This document shows positions 1-5,840 of a DNA stretch of 9,525 nt, one piece after another. Below the pieces are notes generated by a model. It was not told the origin of the DNA, ran no database searches, and was given only the letters and a program-made list of their open reading frames with translations. The stretch's first letter is position 1. Each line of letters starts with the position of its first letter. A program made the translations under genes and the position numbers. This DNA is from Acidimicrobiaceae bacterium (lineage in GTDB: Bacteria; Actinomycetota; Acidimicrobiia; Acidimicrobiales; RAAP-2), in assembly GCA_030838245.1 (NCBI GenBank), contig JAUTXB010000158.1, positions 1-9,525 on the forward strand, in the 5' to 3' direction.

Positions 1-812
1 CGGTGGTGGCCGACGTCGACCAGTTGGTGACCGCCGGGGCCGGCCACGTGTCCTTCGCCGATCCCGACTTCCTCAACGCACCGCTCCATGCCCGTCGGGT
101 GATGGCCGCCGTGCACGAGCGCCATCCCCACCTCACCTTCGACTGCACGACGAAGGTCGAGCACATCTTGGCCCAGCCCGATGCCTTGCCCGAGCTGGCC
201 GATGCCGGTTGCGCATTCGTCGTGTCGGCCCTCGAGTCGGTCAACGACACCACGCTCGGGTACCTCGACAAGGGCCACACTGTGGCCGATGCGTCCGAGG
301 CCATCGTGCTCCTTCGTCTCCAGGGCATCGAGGTGCGTCCGTCATGGCTGCCCTTCACCCCATGGACGACGATCGACGACCTGGTCGCACTGCTCGACTT
401 CGTCCATGCCCATGATCTCGTGCCCAACGTCGACCCGGTCCAGTACACCGTGCGGCTCTTGGTGCCCGAAGGCTCCTTGTTGCTCGGGCGAACGGAAATG
501 ACCCCATACCTCGGCCCCTACGACTCCGACCGGTTGGGCTGGACGTGGACCCACCCCGACCCCTCGGTCGACGAGCTGCAAAAAGAACTGGCCGCACTGG
601 TCGAGGATCGGGTGGATCACGCGGCGGCCGACACTTTCGGGGAGATCGATGCGGTGATCCGCGCCCGTGCGGCCAGCCCGGTCGGCCCCCCCTCGCCGGG
701 ATCGATTTCGAGTGGTCCTCCGCCCGGTCAGCGCGCCCGGCTCACCGAGCCCTGGTTCTGCTGTAGCGAGCCCACCGCCGCCCAGATGGCCCCCCTCGCC
801 CCGCTGGGCTGA
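1..812 (+). CDS. Radical SAM protein with CC-x-EP tail (CUAEP/CCAEP-tail family), 5'-truncated by window edge
   Basis: The reading frame is open from the left edge, so the GTG codons at 3 and 6 are internal and the true start, with the CxxxCxxC [4Fe-4S]/SAM site, lies outside the window. What is visible (about 269 residues) is the later part of a radical SAM barrel: FADPDFLN (about residues 18-25), a KVEHIL strand, SALESVND (about 76-83), and a WLPFTPWTTIDDL segment. The extreme C-terminus reads LTEPWFCCSEPTAAQ, with codons TGC TGT AGC GAG CCC at 759-773. This matches the tail of the CUAEP/CCAEP-tail radical SAM proteins, in which the second position is selenocysteine in some members and cysteine in others. 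Here it is cysteine, and the usual alanine is serine. The substrate of the family is unknown to me. Family assignment is fairly sure; function is not. It converges on the TetR gene with a 31-bp gap. Confidence 0.82.
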   Translation, partial: VVADVDQLVTAGAGHVSFADPDFLNAPLHARRVMAAVHERHPHLTFDCTTKVEHILAQPDALPELADAGCAFVVSALESVNDTTLGYLDKGHTVADASEAIVLLRLQGIEVRPSWLPFTPWTTIDDLVALLDFVHAHDLVPNVDPVQYTVRLLVPEGSLLLGRTEMTPYLGPYDSDRLGWTWTHPDPSVDELQKELAALVEDRVDHAAADTFGEIDAVIRARAASPVGPPSPGSISSGPPPGQRARLTEPWFCCSEPTAAQMAPLAPLG

Positions 813-843
813 GATCCGGACCCTGTGCCGGGGGCCGTTCGGT

Positions 844-1485
844 TCAGGTGCCTTCGGCGATGGGAACGGCCATGTGGGCGATCATGACCCGCAATTGGTC
901 GCGAAGGAAGGCTGGGTCCTCGCCCTCGAGCCCGCCGGACTGGATCAGTAGCGGCTCGAAGATCAACCAGCCCATGGCCAGCGCGGCCCCCTGGCTGGCC
1001 CGGATGCGGGCCGAGCGCTCATCCAACCCCCCGACGTCTCGGGCCAGGGAAGCCAGCTGTACCAAGATGGGATGATCGCCTGGCAAGGGTGTGAGATTCG
1101 GCTCCTCCAGCATGACTCGGCCCAGGATCCGGGTGTAGGTCTGCACCGGGCTGTCCTGATCCATCGCCGTTCCCGCGGCCAGGGAATCCCTGGCCCGAGT
1201 GGTCAGGTGGTCGAGGACCGCTTGGACCAGCGCCTGCTTCGACCCGAAGTAGTGATGGACCAGCCCGTGGTTGACCCCGGCCAGCCTGGCGATCTCCCGT
1301 ACCGACACCGATCCCGGGTTCCGACGATCGAAGAGCTGCGTCGCCGCGTCGATGAGGGCGGCCTCGGTGGCTGCCCGGTCATAGGACCGATGGGTTCCGG
1401 CCCCATCCTCGCCTTCGATGCTCGTTCCCAGCTCAGAGCCCTTCCCTTGGTCCTGACCTTGCTCGATCCGATCGACGAACGCCAT
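844..1485 (-). CDS. TetR/AcrR-family transcriptional repressor
   Basis: 213 residues, the usual TetR length. A classic helix-turn-helix lies at about residues 59-83 (VSVREIARLAGVNHGLVHHYFGSK), preceded by the typical first helix ALIDAATQLFDRR at 43-55. The C-terminal half (about 100-213) is the variable ligand-binding and dimer domain, with a segment AALAMGWLIFEPLL seen in actinobacterial members. The ATG at 1485 is the only usable start: an in-frame TGA lies seven codons upstream. This gives a roughly 33-residue charged N-terminal extension before the DNA-binding domain. The gene is divergent from the DUF1214 gene, and the spacer carries repeated sites and a consensus TATAAT on its own strand. 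It therefore probably represses itself and that neighbour (inference). The ligand cannot be told. Confidence 0.9.
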   Translation of the reverse strand: MAFVDRIEQGQDQGKGSELGTSIEGEDGAGTHRSYDRAATEAALIDAATQLFDRRNPGSVSVREIARLAGVNHGLVHHYFGSKQALVQAVLDHLTTRARDSLAAGTAMDQDSPVQTYTRILGRVMLEEPNLTPLPGDHPILVQLASLARDVGGLDERSARIRASQGAALAMGWLIFEPLLIQSGGLEGEDPAFLRDQLRVMIAHMAVPIAEGT

Positions 1486-1621
1486 CTCAGCGCGCCGCCA
1501 GGATCAGGTGCAGGGACGAGAGCAACGGAGAACCGGCGAGGGAAAGCCGGCCCACTGCGAATGGTTTCGGGCCGACTACAGGGGACATCGAGTTTCCTCG
1601 CTCATGGACGACATCAGGAAT

Positions 1622-1648
1622 ATTATACGCTTGACTAACTCACTTCAA
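1622..1648 (-). promoter_or_regulatory. Candidate promoter of the TetR gene
   Basis: Read on the minus strand there is a perfect -10 hexamer TATAAT (plus positions 1622-1627) and a TTGAAG -35-like hexamer (1643-1648) with a short 15-bp spacer. It would give a leader of about 130 bases before the ATG at 1485. The -10 is clear in this otherwise GC-rich DNA; the -35 is weak. The site lies within repeat copy 1. Confidence 0.45.
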
Positions 1649-1649
1649 C
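1623..1649. repeat. 27-bp direct repeat, copy 1 (putative TetR operator)
   Basis: The copy starts TTATACGCTTGACTAA and ends CTTCAAC. It matches copy 2 at 22 of 27 positions. The first 16 bases (1623-1638) form an imperfect dyad of type TTA-N2-C-N4-G-N2-TAA, 14/16 identical to copy 2. The position over both divergent promoters suggests an operator for the adjacent TetR protein (inference). Confidence 0.6.
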
Positions 1650-1659
1650 TCAATATCCT
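1631..1659 (+). promoter_or_regulatory. Candidate promoter of the DUF1214 gene
   Basis: TTGACT (1631-1636) and TATCCT (1654-1659) are separated by 17 bp, a standard sigma-70-type arrangement with 5/6 and 4/6 matches. Transcription would start near 1666, about 58 bases before the ATG at 1724. The -35 falls inside repeat copy 1, and copy 2 lies just downstream of the predicted start, where a bound repressor would block initiation or escape. Confidence 0.45.
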
Positions 1660-1671
1660 GGCCTCAACAAG

Positions 1672-1698
1672 TTATACGCCCGACTAAGTTCCTTCAAC
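1672..1698. repeat. 27-bp direct repeat, copy 2 (putative TetR operator)
   Basis: The copy starts TTATACGCCCGACTAA and ends CTTCAAC, 49 bp downstream of copy 1. Its dyad is better than that of copy 1 (TTA-N2-CG-N2-CG-N2-TAA, 10/16 symmetric positions). On the minus strand it also reads TTGAAG-N15-TATAAC, so the duplicated unit might instead be a duplicated promoter for the TetR gene. Confidence 0.6.
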
Positions 1699-1713
1699 AG
1701 CCCTATCGCCCCC

Positions 1714-1719
1714 AGGAGG
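1714..1719 (+). promoter_or_regulatory. Ribosome binding site deciding the DUF1214 start
   Basis: A perfect AGGAGG lies 4 bases before the ATG at 1724. It fixes the start of a protein whose N-terminus is otherwise not recognisable as family sequence. Confidence 0.7.
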
Positions 1720-1723
1720 GCCG

Positions 1724-2236
1724 ATGTCACATCCAGGACACCACGTGCGGGAGAACCGTGGACACCACAGCGAGGGCCCGACGGGCCGTGGGCAGCACGA
1801 ATCGGTGCCAGGAGCAGTGCTCACCCCGATCGGTCGGGTGGCCACCCAAGCCGAGGAGAGCATCTACTCGACGACCTACCAGCACGTCGACGGGGCCGCT
1901 CTCGACGGTTCTCGCCGCTACGAGCTCACGTTCAATCCGGGCGAGCTTTCGGACGCCGGCCAGTTCTGGTCACTTACCATGTACGGCCTCGACTGTGATC
2001 TGGCCGACATGCGCATCGACCGCTACTCGATCGGGGACCGTACCCCGTGGCTCCGGACGGATCCCGACGGCGGCATGACCCTGGTGCTGCAACACGAACG
2101 GCCCGACGACGAACGGGTGCTCAACTGGCTGCCTGCACCCGAGGGTGGGTTTTGCCTCATCTTCAGGGCCTGCGGGCCTGGACGACCGGTCATCGACGAG
2201 GCGTGGACCCCACCTGCAGTGCGCTTGGTGGCCTAG
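1724..2236 (+). CDS. Stand-alone DUF1214-domain protein
   Basis: 170 residues. Residues about 56-170 match the DUF1214 domain: DGAALDGSRRYELTF, then FWSLTMYG (81-88), RYSIGDRT (100-107), DPDGGMTLVLQH (113-124), NWLPAPEGGFCLIFR (134-148) and the closing WTPPAVRLV. In many relatives this is the C-terminal half of DUF1254/DUF1214 proteins of 300 or more residues. Here only the C-terminal half exists. The first 30 residues are an odd His/Gly/Arg-rich stretch (six His in 25 residues) with no family look. No signal peptide is visible. The biochemical role of DUF1214 is unknown to me. The strong ribosome site supports the ATG at 1724. Its divergence from the TetR gene suggests ligand-induced expression (inference). 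The stop overlaps the stop of the convergent transglycosylase gene by 4 bp. It may be a shortened relic of a longer gene that kept an expression signal. Confidence 0.82.
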   Translation: MSHPGHHVRENRGHHSEGPTGRGQHESVPGAVLTPIGRVATQAEESIYSTTYQHVDGAALDGSRRYELTFNPGELSDAGQFWSLTMYGLDCDLADMRIDRYSIGDRTPWLRTDPDGGMTLVLQHERPDDERVLNWLPAPEGGFCLIFRACGPGRPVIDEAWTPPAVRLVA

Positions 2237-3133
2237 GAAAAGCCGGCCATAGACGACAGGATGCCCTGCACGTACTGGGTGGTCGAGTCGAACATGCCGT
2301 TTTGCGACACCGAGGCGAACCCCTGGTAGTACGAAGCGAGCGCCACGCTCTCATTGCCCCCCGACTCGACCAGCAGGTCGTGAAGAAGCGCGGCCGACAT
2401 CTCGATGTTGTCCGAAGGCGCCGTTGGGTCGAGCGTTGGGTCTCCGAGGCGAATGCGAAGGCTGCTCACAGTCTCGGGCTCGAGCTGACCGATACCTACC
2501 GCCCCGGTGCTGGACACCACGCCGCTCTGCCAACCCGACTCCCACCAGCACATGGCCTCGAGCAGGCCGACCGGGACCCCGAACGTCCCCGCCCACTGGT
2601 GGAACAGCGGTTGGAGCTGGGCACGGTCCGGGTGGGCCAGCACCTGTGCCGGCAGGCCGGCGCCTACCGACGGGCTGGCTGTGCCCACCGCCGGAGCGGG
2701 AACGGTGGCACCGACCAGCAACTGGGATCCGGCTTCGACCTGGTTCGGATCGGTGATCCCATTGAGCTGTACGAGCGCCGCCACCGTGGTCCCGTATCGG
2801 GCGGCGATGTTCGTGAGGTCCCCGCCGCCACCACGACGGTGGCCGGCTGGGTCGCGGTCGAGTCGCCGGATCCCGACGGGATCAAAAGGGTGGCCCCGGC
2901 CAGCACGAGGTTCGGGTCGGCGATGCCGTTGGCCGCGGCCAGCGCGGGGACCGTGGTGCCGTAGTTCCCGGCGATCTGCGAGAGCGTTGGCCGGGTCCGA
3001 CTTGTACCGAGGTGGCGCCGGCCGGGCCGCTCGCCGACAACGCCGCCGGCACCAGGGCACCGACGAGACCGCCGGCGACGCACAGCGCCCGCACTCGATA
3101 CCTCGTTAGCCACATTGGCACCATTGGCATCAT
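2233..3133 (-). pseudogene. Secreted LysM-SLT lytic transglycosylase, broken by two frameshifts
   Basis: Three minus-strand frames must be joined to read this gene. Frame 1 starts at ATG 3133 (alternatives 3130, 3124, 3115, or 3184) and encodes a signal peptide (RYRVRALCVAGG, then hydrophobic, small residues at PAGA) and the start of LysM 1 (VQVGPG). Frame 2, from about 2987, continues TLSQIAGNYGTT to LLIPSG and the linker into LysM 2 (VVVAAG). Frame 3, from about 2820, continues DLTNIAARYGTT, then a soluble-lytic-transglycosylase domain to the stop at 2233. That domain has MCWWESGWQS with the catalytic Glu at codon 2541-2539, then GAVGIGQLEPET and ASYYQG. The intact product would be an exported murein hydrolase of about 300 residues that binds and cleaves peptidoglycan. 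The piece 2233-3060 alone gives 275 residues, but its first 80 are out-of-frame Arg-rich sequence. Either a real pseudogene or two sequence errors; I cannot decide. Confidence 0.82.
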
Positions 3134-3186
3134 GACCCCCAACTGTTGCAAACAGGGTCGGGTCTCCACAAGAGGCAGCGCCAACG

Positions 3187-3205
3187 GAATAAAGATTGGT
3201 TATTC
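3187..3205. promoter_or_regulatory. Dyad GAATAA-N7-TTATTC in the divergent spacer, candidate operator
   Basis: A perfect 6+6 inverted repeat with a 7-base centre lies in an AT-rich island (about 3186-3218) between the transglycosylase start (3133) and the SDR start (3260). It is the most striking dyad upstream of the operon that ends in a SufR-like regulator, so it may be its operator (inference). I could not find a convincing -35/-10 pair for the SDR gene. Confidence 0.35.
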
Positions 3206-3246
3206 TTACTTTAAACATGCAGTGGATCTCTGCGTGGGAGATCACC

Positions 3247-3252
3247 AGGAGG
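3247..3252 (+). promoter_or_regulatory. Ribosome binding site of the SDR gene
   Basis: AGGAGG lies 7 bases before the ATG at 3260. It supports that start for the first gene of the operon. Confidence 0.7.
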
Positions 3253-3259
3253 TCGGGCC

Positions 3260-3979
3260 ATGGCCACGGCAATCGTCACCGGAGCGTCGCAGGGGTTGGG
3301 GCAGGCACTGGCTGCCGGGTTGGCCCAGGCCGGATGGTCCCTCGTCATCGACGCCCGACACGACATACAACTGCGTGAGGTCGCGACAGCCATCCGGACA
3401 ACCGACGCCGGCGCCCGGGTGGTCACCGTGGTCGGAGACGTCGCCGATCCGAAGCACCGGCGCGAACTGATTGCGGCCGCTGAGTCTCTGGGCGGGATCG
3501 ACCTGGTGGTGAACAGTGCCAGCACACTCGGCCCCTCGCCCCTGCCCCCGCTCGTCTCCTATCCGCTCCCGCTGCTTCGCAACGTGTTCGAGGTGAACGT
3601 CGTCGCCCCTCTGGCTCTGCTCCAAGAGGCGCTGCCCGCCCTCTCGGCCTCGCCCGACCCCCGGATCGTCAACGTGACGTCGGACGCGGCGGTGGAGGCC
3701 TACGAGGGGTGGGGTGGCTACGGCTCGTCCAAGGCGGCGCTCGACCACCTCAGTGCCGTGCTGGCCGTGGAGGAACCGCGACTGCGCGTGTGGTCCCTCG
3801 ACCCGGGTGATATGCGGACGCAGATGCACCAAGATGCCTTTCCCGGCGAGGACATCTCCGACCGACCCGATCCGGCATCGGTCGTCCCCGTATTCCTCGA
3901 GCTCATCGGGGGTGATCGGCCCAGCGGGCGGTACCGAGCGGTCGACCTGCAGGCGGCACGAGCGGGGAGCAGGCCATGA
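3260..3979 (+). CDS. Short-chain dehydrogenase/reductase (SDR)
   Basis: 239 residues, the classical SDR length. The Rossmann motif TGASQGLG is at 7-14. An acidic residue follows strand 2 (DAR, 31-33), which favours NAD(H), though the Arg may allow NADP(H). GDVAD is at 59-63, and NSAS at 85-88 stands in the NNAG position. Asn113 lies in the EVNVVAPL helix. Catalytic Ser is near 141 (NVTSDAA), and Tyr154 and Lys158 form YGSSK. DPGDMRT at 181-187 corresponds to the PG motif. All catalytic residues are present, so an active oxidoreductase is expected; the substrate is unknown. The stop overlaps the next start in ATGA (3976-3979), so translation is coupled to the QueA-like gene. That implies a shared pathway, perhaps on a nucleoside or sugar (inference). 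Confidence 0.92.
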   Translation: MATAIVTGASQGLGQALAAGLAQAGWSLVIDARHDIQLREVATAIRTTDAGARVVTVVGDVADPKHRRELIAAAESLGGIDLVVNSASTLGPSPLPPLVSYPLPLLRNVFEVNVVAPLALLQEALPALSASPDPRIVNVTSDAAVEAYEGWGGYGSSKAALDHLSAVLAVEEPRLRVWSLDPGDMRTQMHQDAFPGEDISDRPDPASVVPVFLELIGGDRPSGRYRAVDLQAARAGSRP

Positions 3980-5034
3980 CCGCCGTTGCCGACCGACTGA
4001 TCGGCGGACTGCCCGCCTTCGACCTCCCGCCCGAGCTGGAGGCTTCGTCCCCACCCGAGGCCCGTGGCCTGACCCGGGACGCGGTCAGGATGCTGGTGGC
4101 CGACCGGAAGGACGGGTCGCTGGTGGACACGACCTTCTCGGAGCTGCCCCGGATGCTCGACGAAGGCGACCTGGTGGTCATCAACACCTCGGGGACTCTG
4201 GCCGCTGAGATCCCCGGAACCGACAGCCGGGGCCGGGACATCGACGTGCACCTGTCCACCCAGCTTCCCGCCGATCTATGGACGGTCGAACTGCGGCGCT
4301 CCGGGCAACCCGTCTTCGACGCCACCCCCGGTCAATCGATCGAGATCCCGGCCGGCGGAAAGGTCGTGTTGCTCGCCCCCTACGCCGAACATCCGGCCGG
4401 TGTCCGCCTGTGGGTGGCAAAGGTCGATGTTCCCGAGCGACTGCATACCTACCTGGCCGGGCACGGGCGACCCATTCGATACGGGTACGTGCACGGGAGC
4501 TGGCCCATCTCGGCCTATCAGAACGTCTACGTCACCGAGCCCGGCTCGGCCGAGATGCCGAGCGCCGGTCGGCCCTTCACGGCAGAGATGTTGACCCGCC
4601 TCGTCGCCGGTGGGATCGGGGTCAGCCCGATCGTGCTCCATACCGGCGTGGCCTCGCTCGAGGCGTCCGAACCCCCGTATCCCGAGTACTACCGGGTCCC
4701 GGCTTCGACGGCCAGTCGAATCAACCAGACCCGATACGACGGCGGGCGGGTGGTGGCGGTGGGGACGACGGTGGTACGCGCACTGGAGACGGTGGTGGAC
4801 GAACATGGGTCGGTGCACCCGGGCAACGGTTGGACCGACACCATCGTGACCCCCGACCGGACCGTGCGCGCCCTCGACGGGCTGCTGACCGGCTGGCACG
4901 AACCCGAGGCCTCGCACCTGGCCATGCTCGAGGCCGTCGCCGGTCGCGAGCTGCTCGAGCGTTCGTACGCCCTGGCCCTCGAACGCCGGTACCTGTGGCA
5001 CGAGTTCGGCGACGTCCACCTGGTGCTGCGGTGA
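3976..5034 (+). CDS. QueA-like S-adenosylmethionine:tRNA ribosyltransferase-isomerase family protein
   Basis: 352 residues, close to bacterial QueA (about 340-360). QueA transfers the ribosyl part of SAM to preQ1 in tRNA and rearranges it to epoxyqueuosine. The family thread is clear: DLVVINTSGTLAAEI (65-79), YQNVYVTEPGSAEMPSAGRPFT (181-202), a long family segment at 237-271 running from PEYYRVP and SRINQTR to GGRVVAVGTTVVRALE, and TDTIVTPDR (287-295). The protein ends with the usual segment on Tyr and Gly-Asp (YLWHEFGDVHLVL). Several motifs differ from canonical QueA: the N-terminal FDYxLPxxLIAQ is FDLPPELEASSP, the LHxGxGTFxPV loop is LHTGVASLEAS, and LTNFHLP is LTGWHEP. It is therefore a divergent paralogue and may not make epoxyqueuosine (inference). 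It is coupled by 4-bp overlaps to the genes on both sides. Confidence 0.85.
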   Translation: MTAVADRLIGGLPAFDLPPELEASSPPEARGLTRDAVRMLVADRKDGSLVDTTFSELPRMLDEGDLVVINTSGTLAAEIPGTDSRGRDIDVHLSTQLPADLWTVELRRSGQPVFDATPGQSIEIPAGGKVVLLAPYAEHPAGVRLWVAKVDVPERLHTYLAGHGRPIRYGYVHGSWPISAYQNVYVTEPGSAEMPSAGRPFTAEMLTRLVAGGIGVSPIVLHTGVASLEASEPPYPEYYRVPASTASRINQTRYDGGRVVAVGTTVVRALETVVDEHGSVHPGNGWTDTIVTPDRTVRALDGLLTGWHEPEASHLAMLEAVAGRELLERSYALALERRYLWHEFGDVHLVLR

Positions 5035-5720
5035 CCGAGACGGGTCGCACCCTCGAGCCACCGCTGGCTACCATGCCGTCGACCCGGCGCGCCATCCTGA
5101 CTTCCCTCAAGCGCAACGGGGACCAAGAGGCAGCTGACTTGGCCGCCGAGCTGGACCTCACCGTTGCCGCCGTTCGCCAGCAGCTGCGGCGCCTCGACGA
5201 CGACGGGCTCGTCACCCATCGTCGTCGATCCGAGGGTCGAGGACGCCCGACCCACCACTACGAGCTGACCCCGGTAGCCGAGATCCTCTTTCCCAAACGG
5301 TACGGGGACCTCACCACCGAGCTCCTCGGCTACCTGGGCGGCCCGACCAGCGAGCGGGTCGACGACCTCTTTGAACAACGGCGCCAACGCCGGCTGGATG
5401 GCGCCCGGCCCCGGCTAGCCGGTCTCCCCTTAGGTGAGCAGGTCGACGAGCTGGCCCGGATCCTCGACGAGGACGGGTACCTGGCCGACGTCGAGCCGTG
5501 GGAGGAGGGGTGGCGGATCGTGGAGCACAACTGCGCCATCCTCTCGGTGGCATCGGGATTCCGCCAAGCTTGCCGGAGCGAGATCGAATTCATCCGAGAC
5601 GCCCTCCCCGGTGCCCAGGTGACGAGGGTCTCGCACATCCTCGATGGCGCCCACATGTGGGCCTATGAGATCCGGCCCAAAGGGGACGCCGTCGGTCGAG
5701 GCCGAGATCGTACCAACTGA
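5031..5720 (+). CDS. SufR/ArsR-like winged-helix regulator with incomplete cysteine motif
   Basis: The start is GTG 5031, within the GTGA overlap with the previous stop, giving 229 residues; the same frame is open upstream but that is a shadow of the QueA-like gene. A winged helix spans about 15-80: RRAILTSLKRNG, a recognition helix TVAAVRQQLRRLDDDGLV, and a wing GRGRPTHHYELT (69-80). The C-terminal part resembles SufR, the iron-sulfur cluster sensor: EHNCAI, then Cys181, with Cys168 and Cys181 in the CX12C spacing of SufR. The later ligand positions are not cysteine: the site 14 residues on is Ala195, and the last region reads HMWAYEI where relatives have Cys. Cluster binding is therefore doubtful. 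It probably controls its own operon (inference). The end of the gene lies inside the first hairpin repeat. Confidence 0.85.
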   Translation: MTETGRTLEPPLATMPSTRRAILTSLKRNGDQEAADLAAELDLTVAAVRQQLRRLDDDGLVTHRRRSEGRGRPTHHYELTPVAEILFPKRYGDLTTELLGYLGGPTSERVDDLFEQRRQRRLDGARPRLAGLPLGEQVDELARILDEDGYLADVEPWEEGWRIVEHNCAILSVASGFRQACRSEIEFIRDALPGAQVTRVSHILDGAHMWAYEIRPKGDAVGRGRDRTN

Positions 5721-5740
5721 GTGCCGGCTCGGCGCCACTC
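5713..5740. repeat. Tandem hairpin repeat, copy 1
   Basis: This is a 28-bp unit beginning CCAACTGAGTGCCGG, 26/28 identical to copy 2 (period 31 bp). It contains an imperfect hairpin GAGTG...CACTC (5719-5740) with one C-C mismatch. The regulator stop TGA (5718-5720) lies inside it. Two copies of one stem-loop at an operon end suggest a transcript-end or mRNA-stability element, or a dispersed REP-like element. No T-tract follows. Confidence 0.6.
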
Positions 5741-5743
5741 ATT

Positions 5744-5771
5744 CCAACTGAGTGCCGGTTCGGCGGCACTC
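5744..5771. repeat. Tandem hairpin repeat, copy 2 (perfect 8-bp stem)
   Basis: GAGTGCCG (5750-5757), a 6-base loop GTTCGG and CGGCACTC (5764-5771) form a perfect GC-rich stem. It is followed by GGCAAGTTG, with no U-run, so a classic intrinsic terminator is not shown. It lies 70 bp before the next gene. Confidence 0.65.
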
Positions 5772-5840
5772 GGCAAGTTGACGGAGTGACCGGGCGGGAG
5801 ACATGGTTACAAGCCGTGTCCGCTGTGACAGCAGTCCTCC

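Noticed and set aside
759..767. Possible selenocysteine in the radical SAM tail
   Set aside because: The codons are TGC TGT AGC in frame; no in-frame TGA is present at the tail, so no selenocysteine is encoded here.
1548..1574. Hairpin CGGCCC...GGGCCG in the TetR leader
   Set aside because: Only 6 bp with a 15-base loop in GC-rich DNA; too weak to call a riboswitch or attenuator.
2047..2964. Plus-strand open frame of 305 residues
   Set aside because: It runs antisense through the transglycosylase and over the DUF1214 3' end; its Arg/His-rich translation has no domain, while both overlapped genes carry clear family motifs.
3242..4054. Minus-strand open frame of 270 residues
   Set aside because: Antisense to the SDR gene, whose catalytic motifs and ribosome site are clear.
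4278..5030. Long N-terminal extension of the SufR-like regulator
   Set aside because: The frame is open through the QueA-like gene, but its translation there is Arg-rich shadow. The GTG at 5031 in a 4-bp overlap is the sensible start.
5713..5771. CRISPR array
   Set aside because: Only two units, a spacing of 3 bp between them and no spacer-like sequence; these are tandem hairpins.
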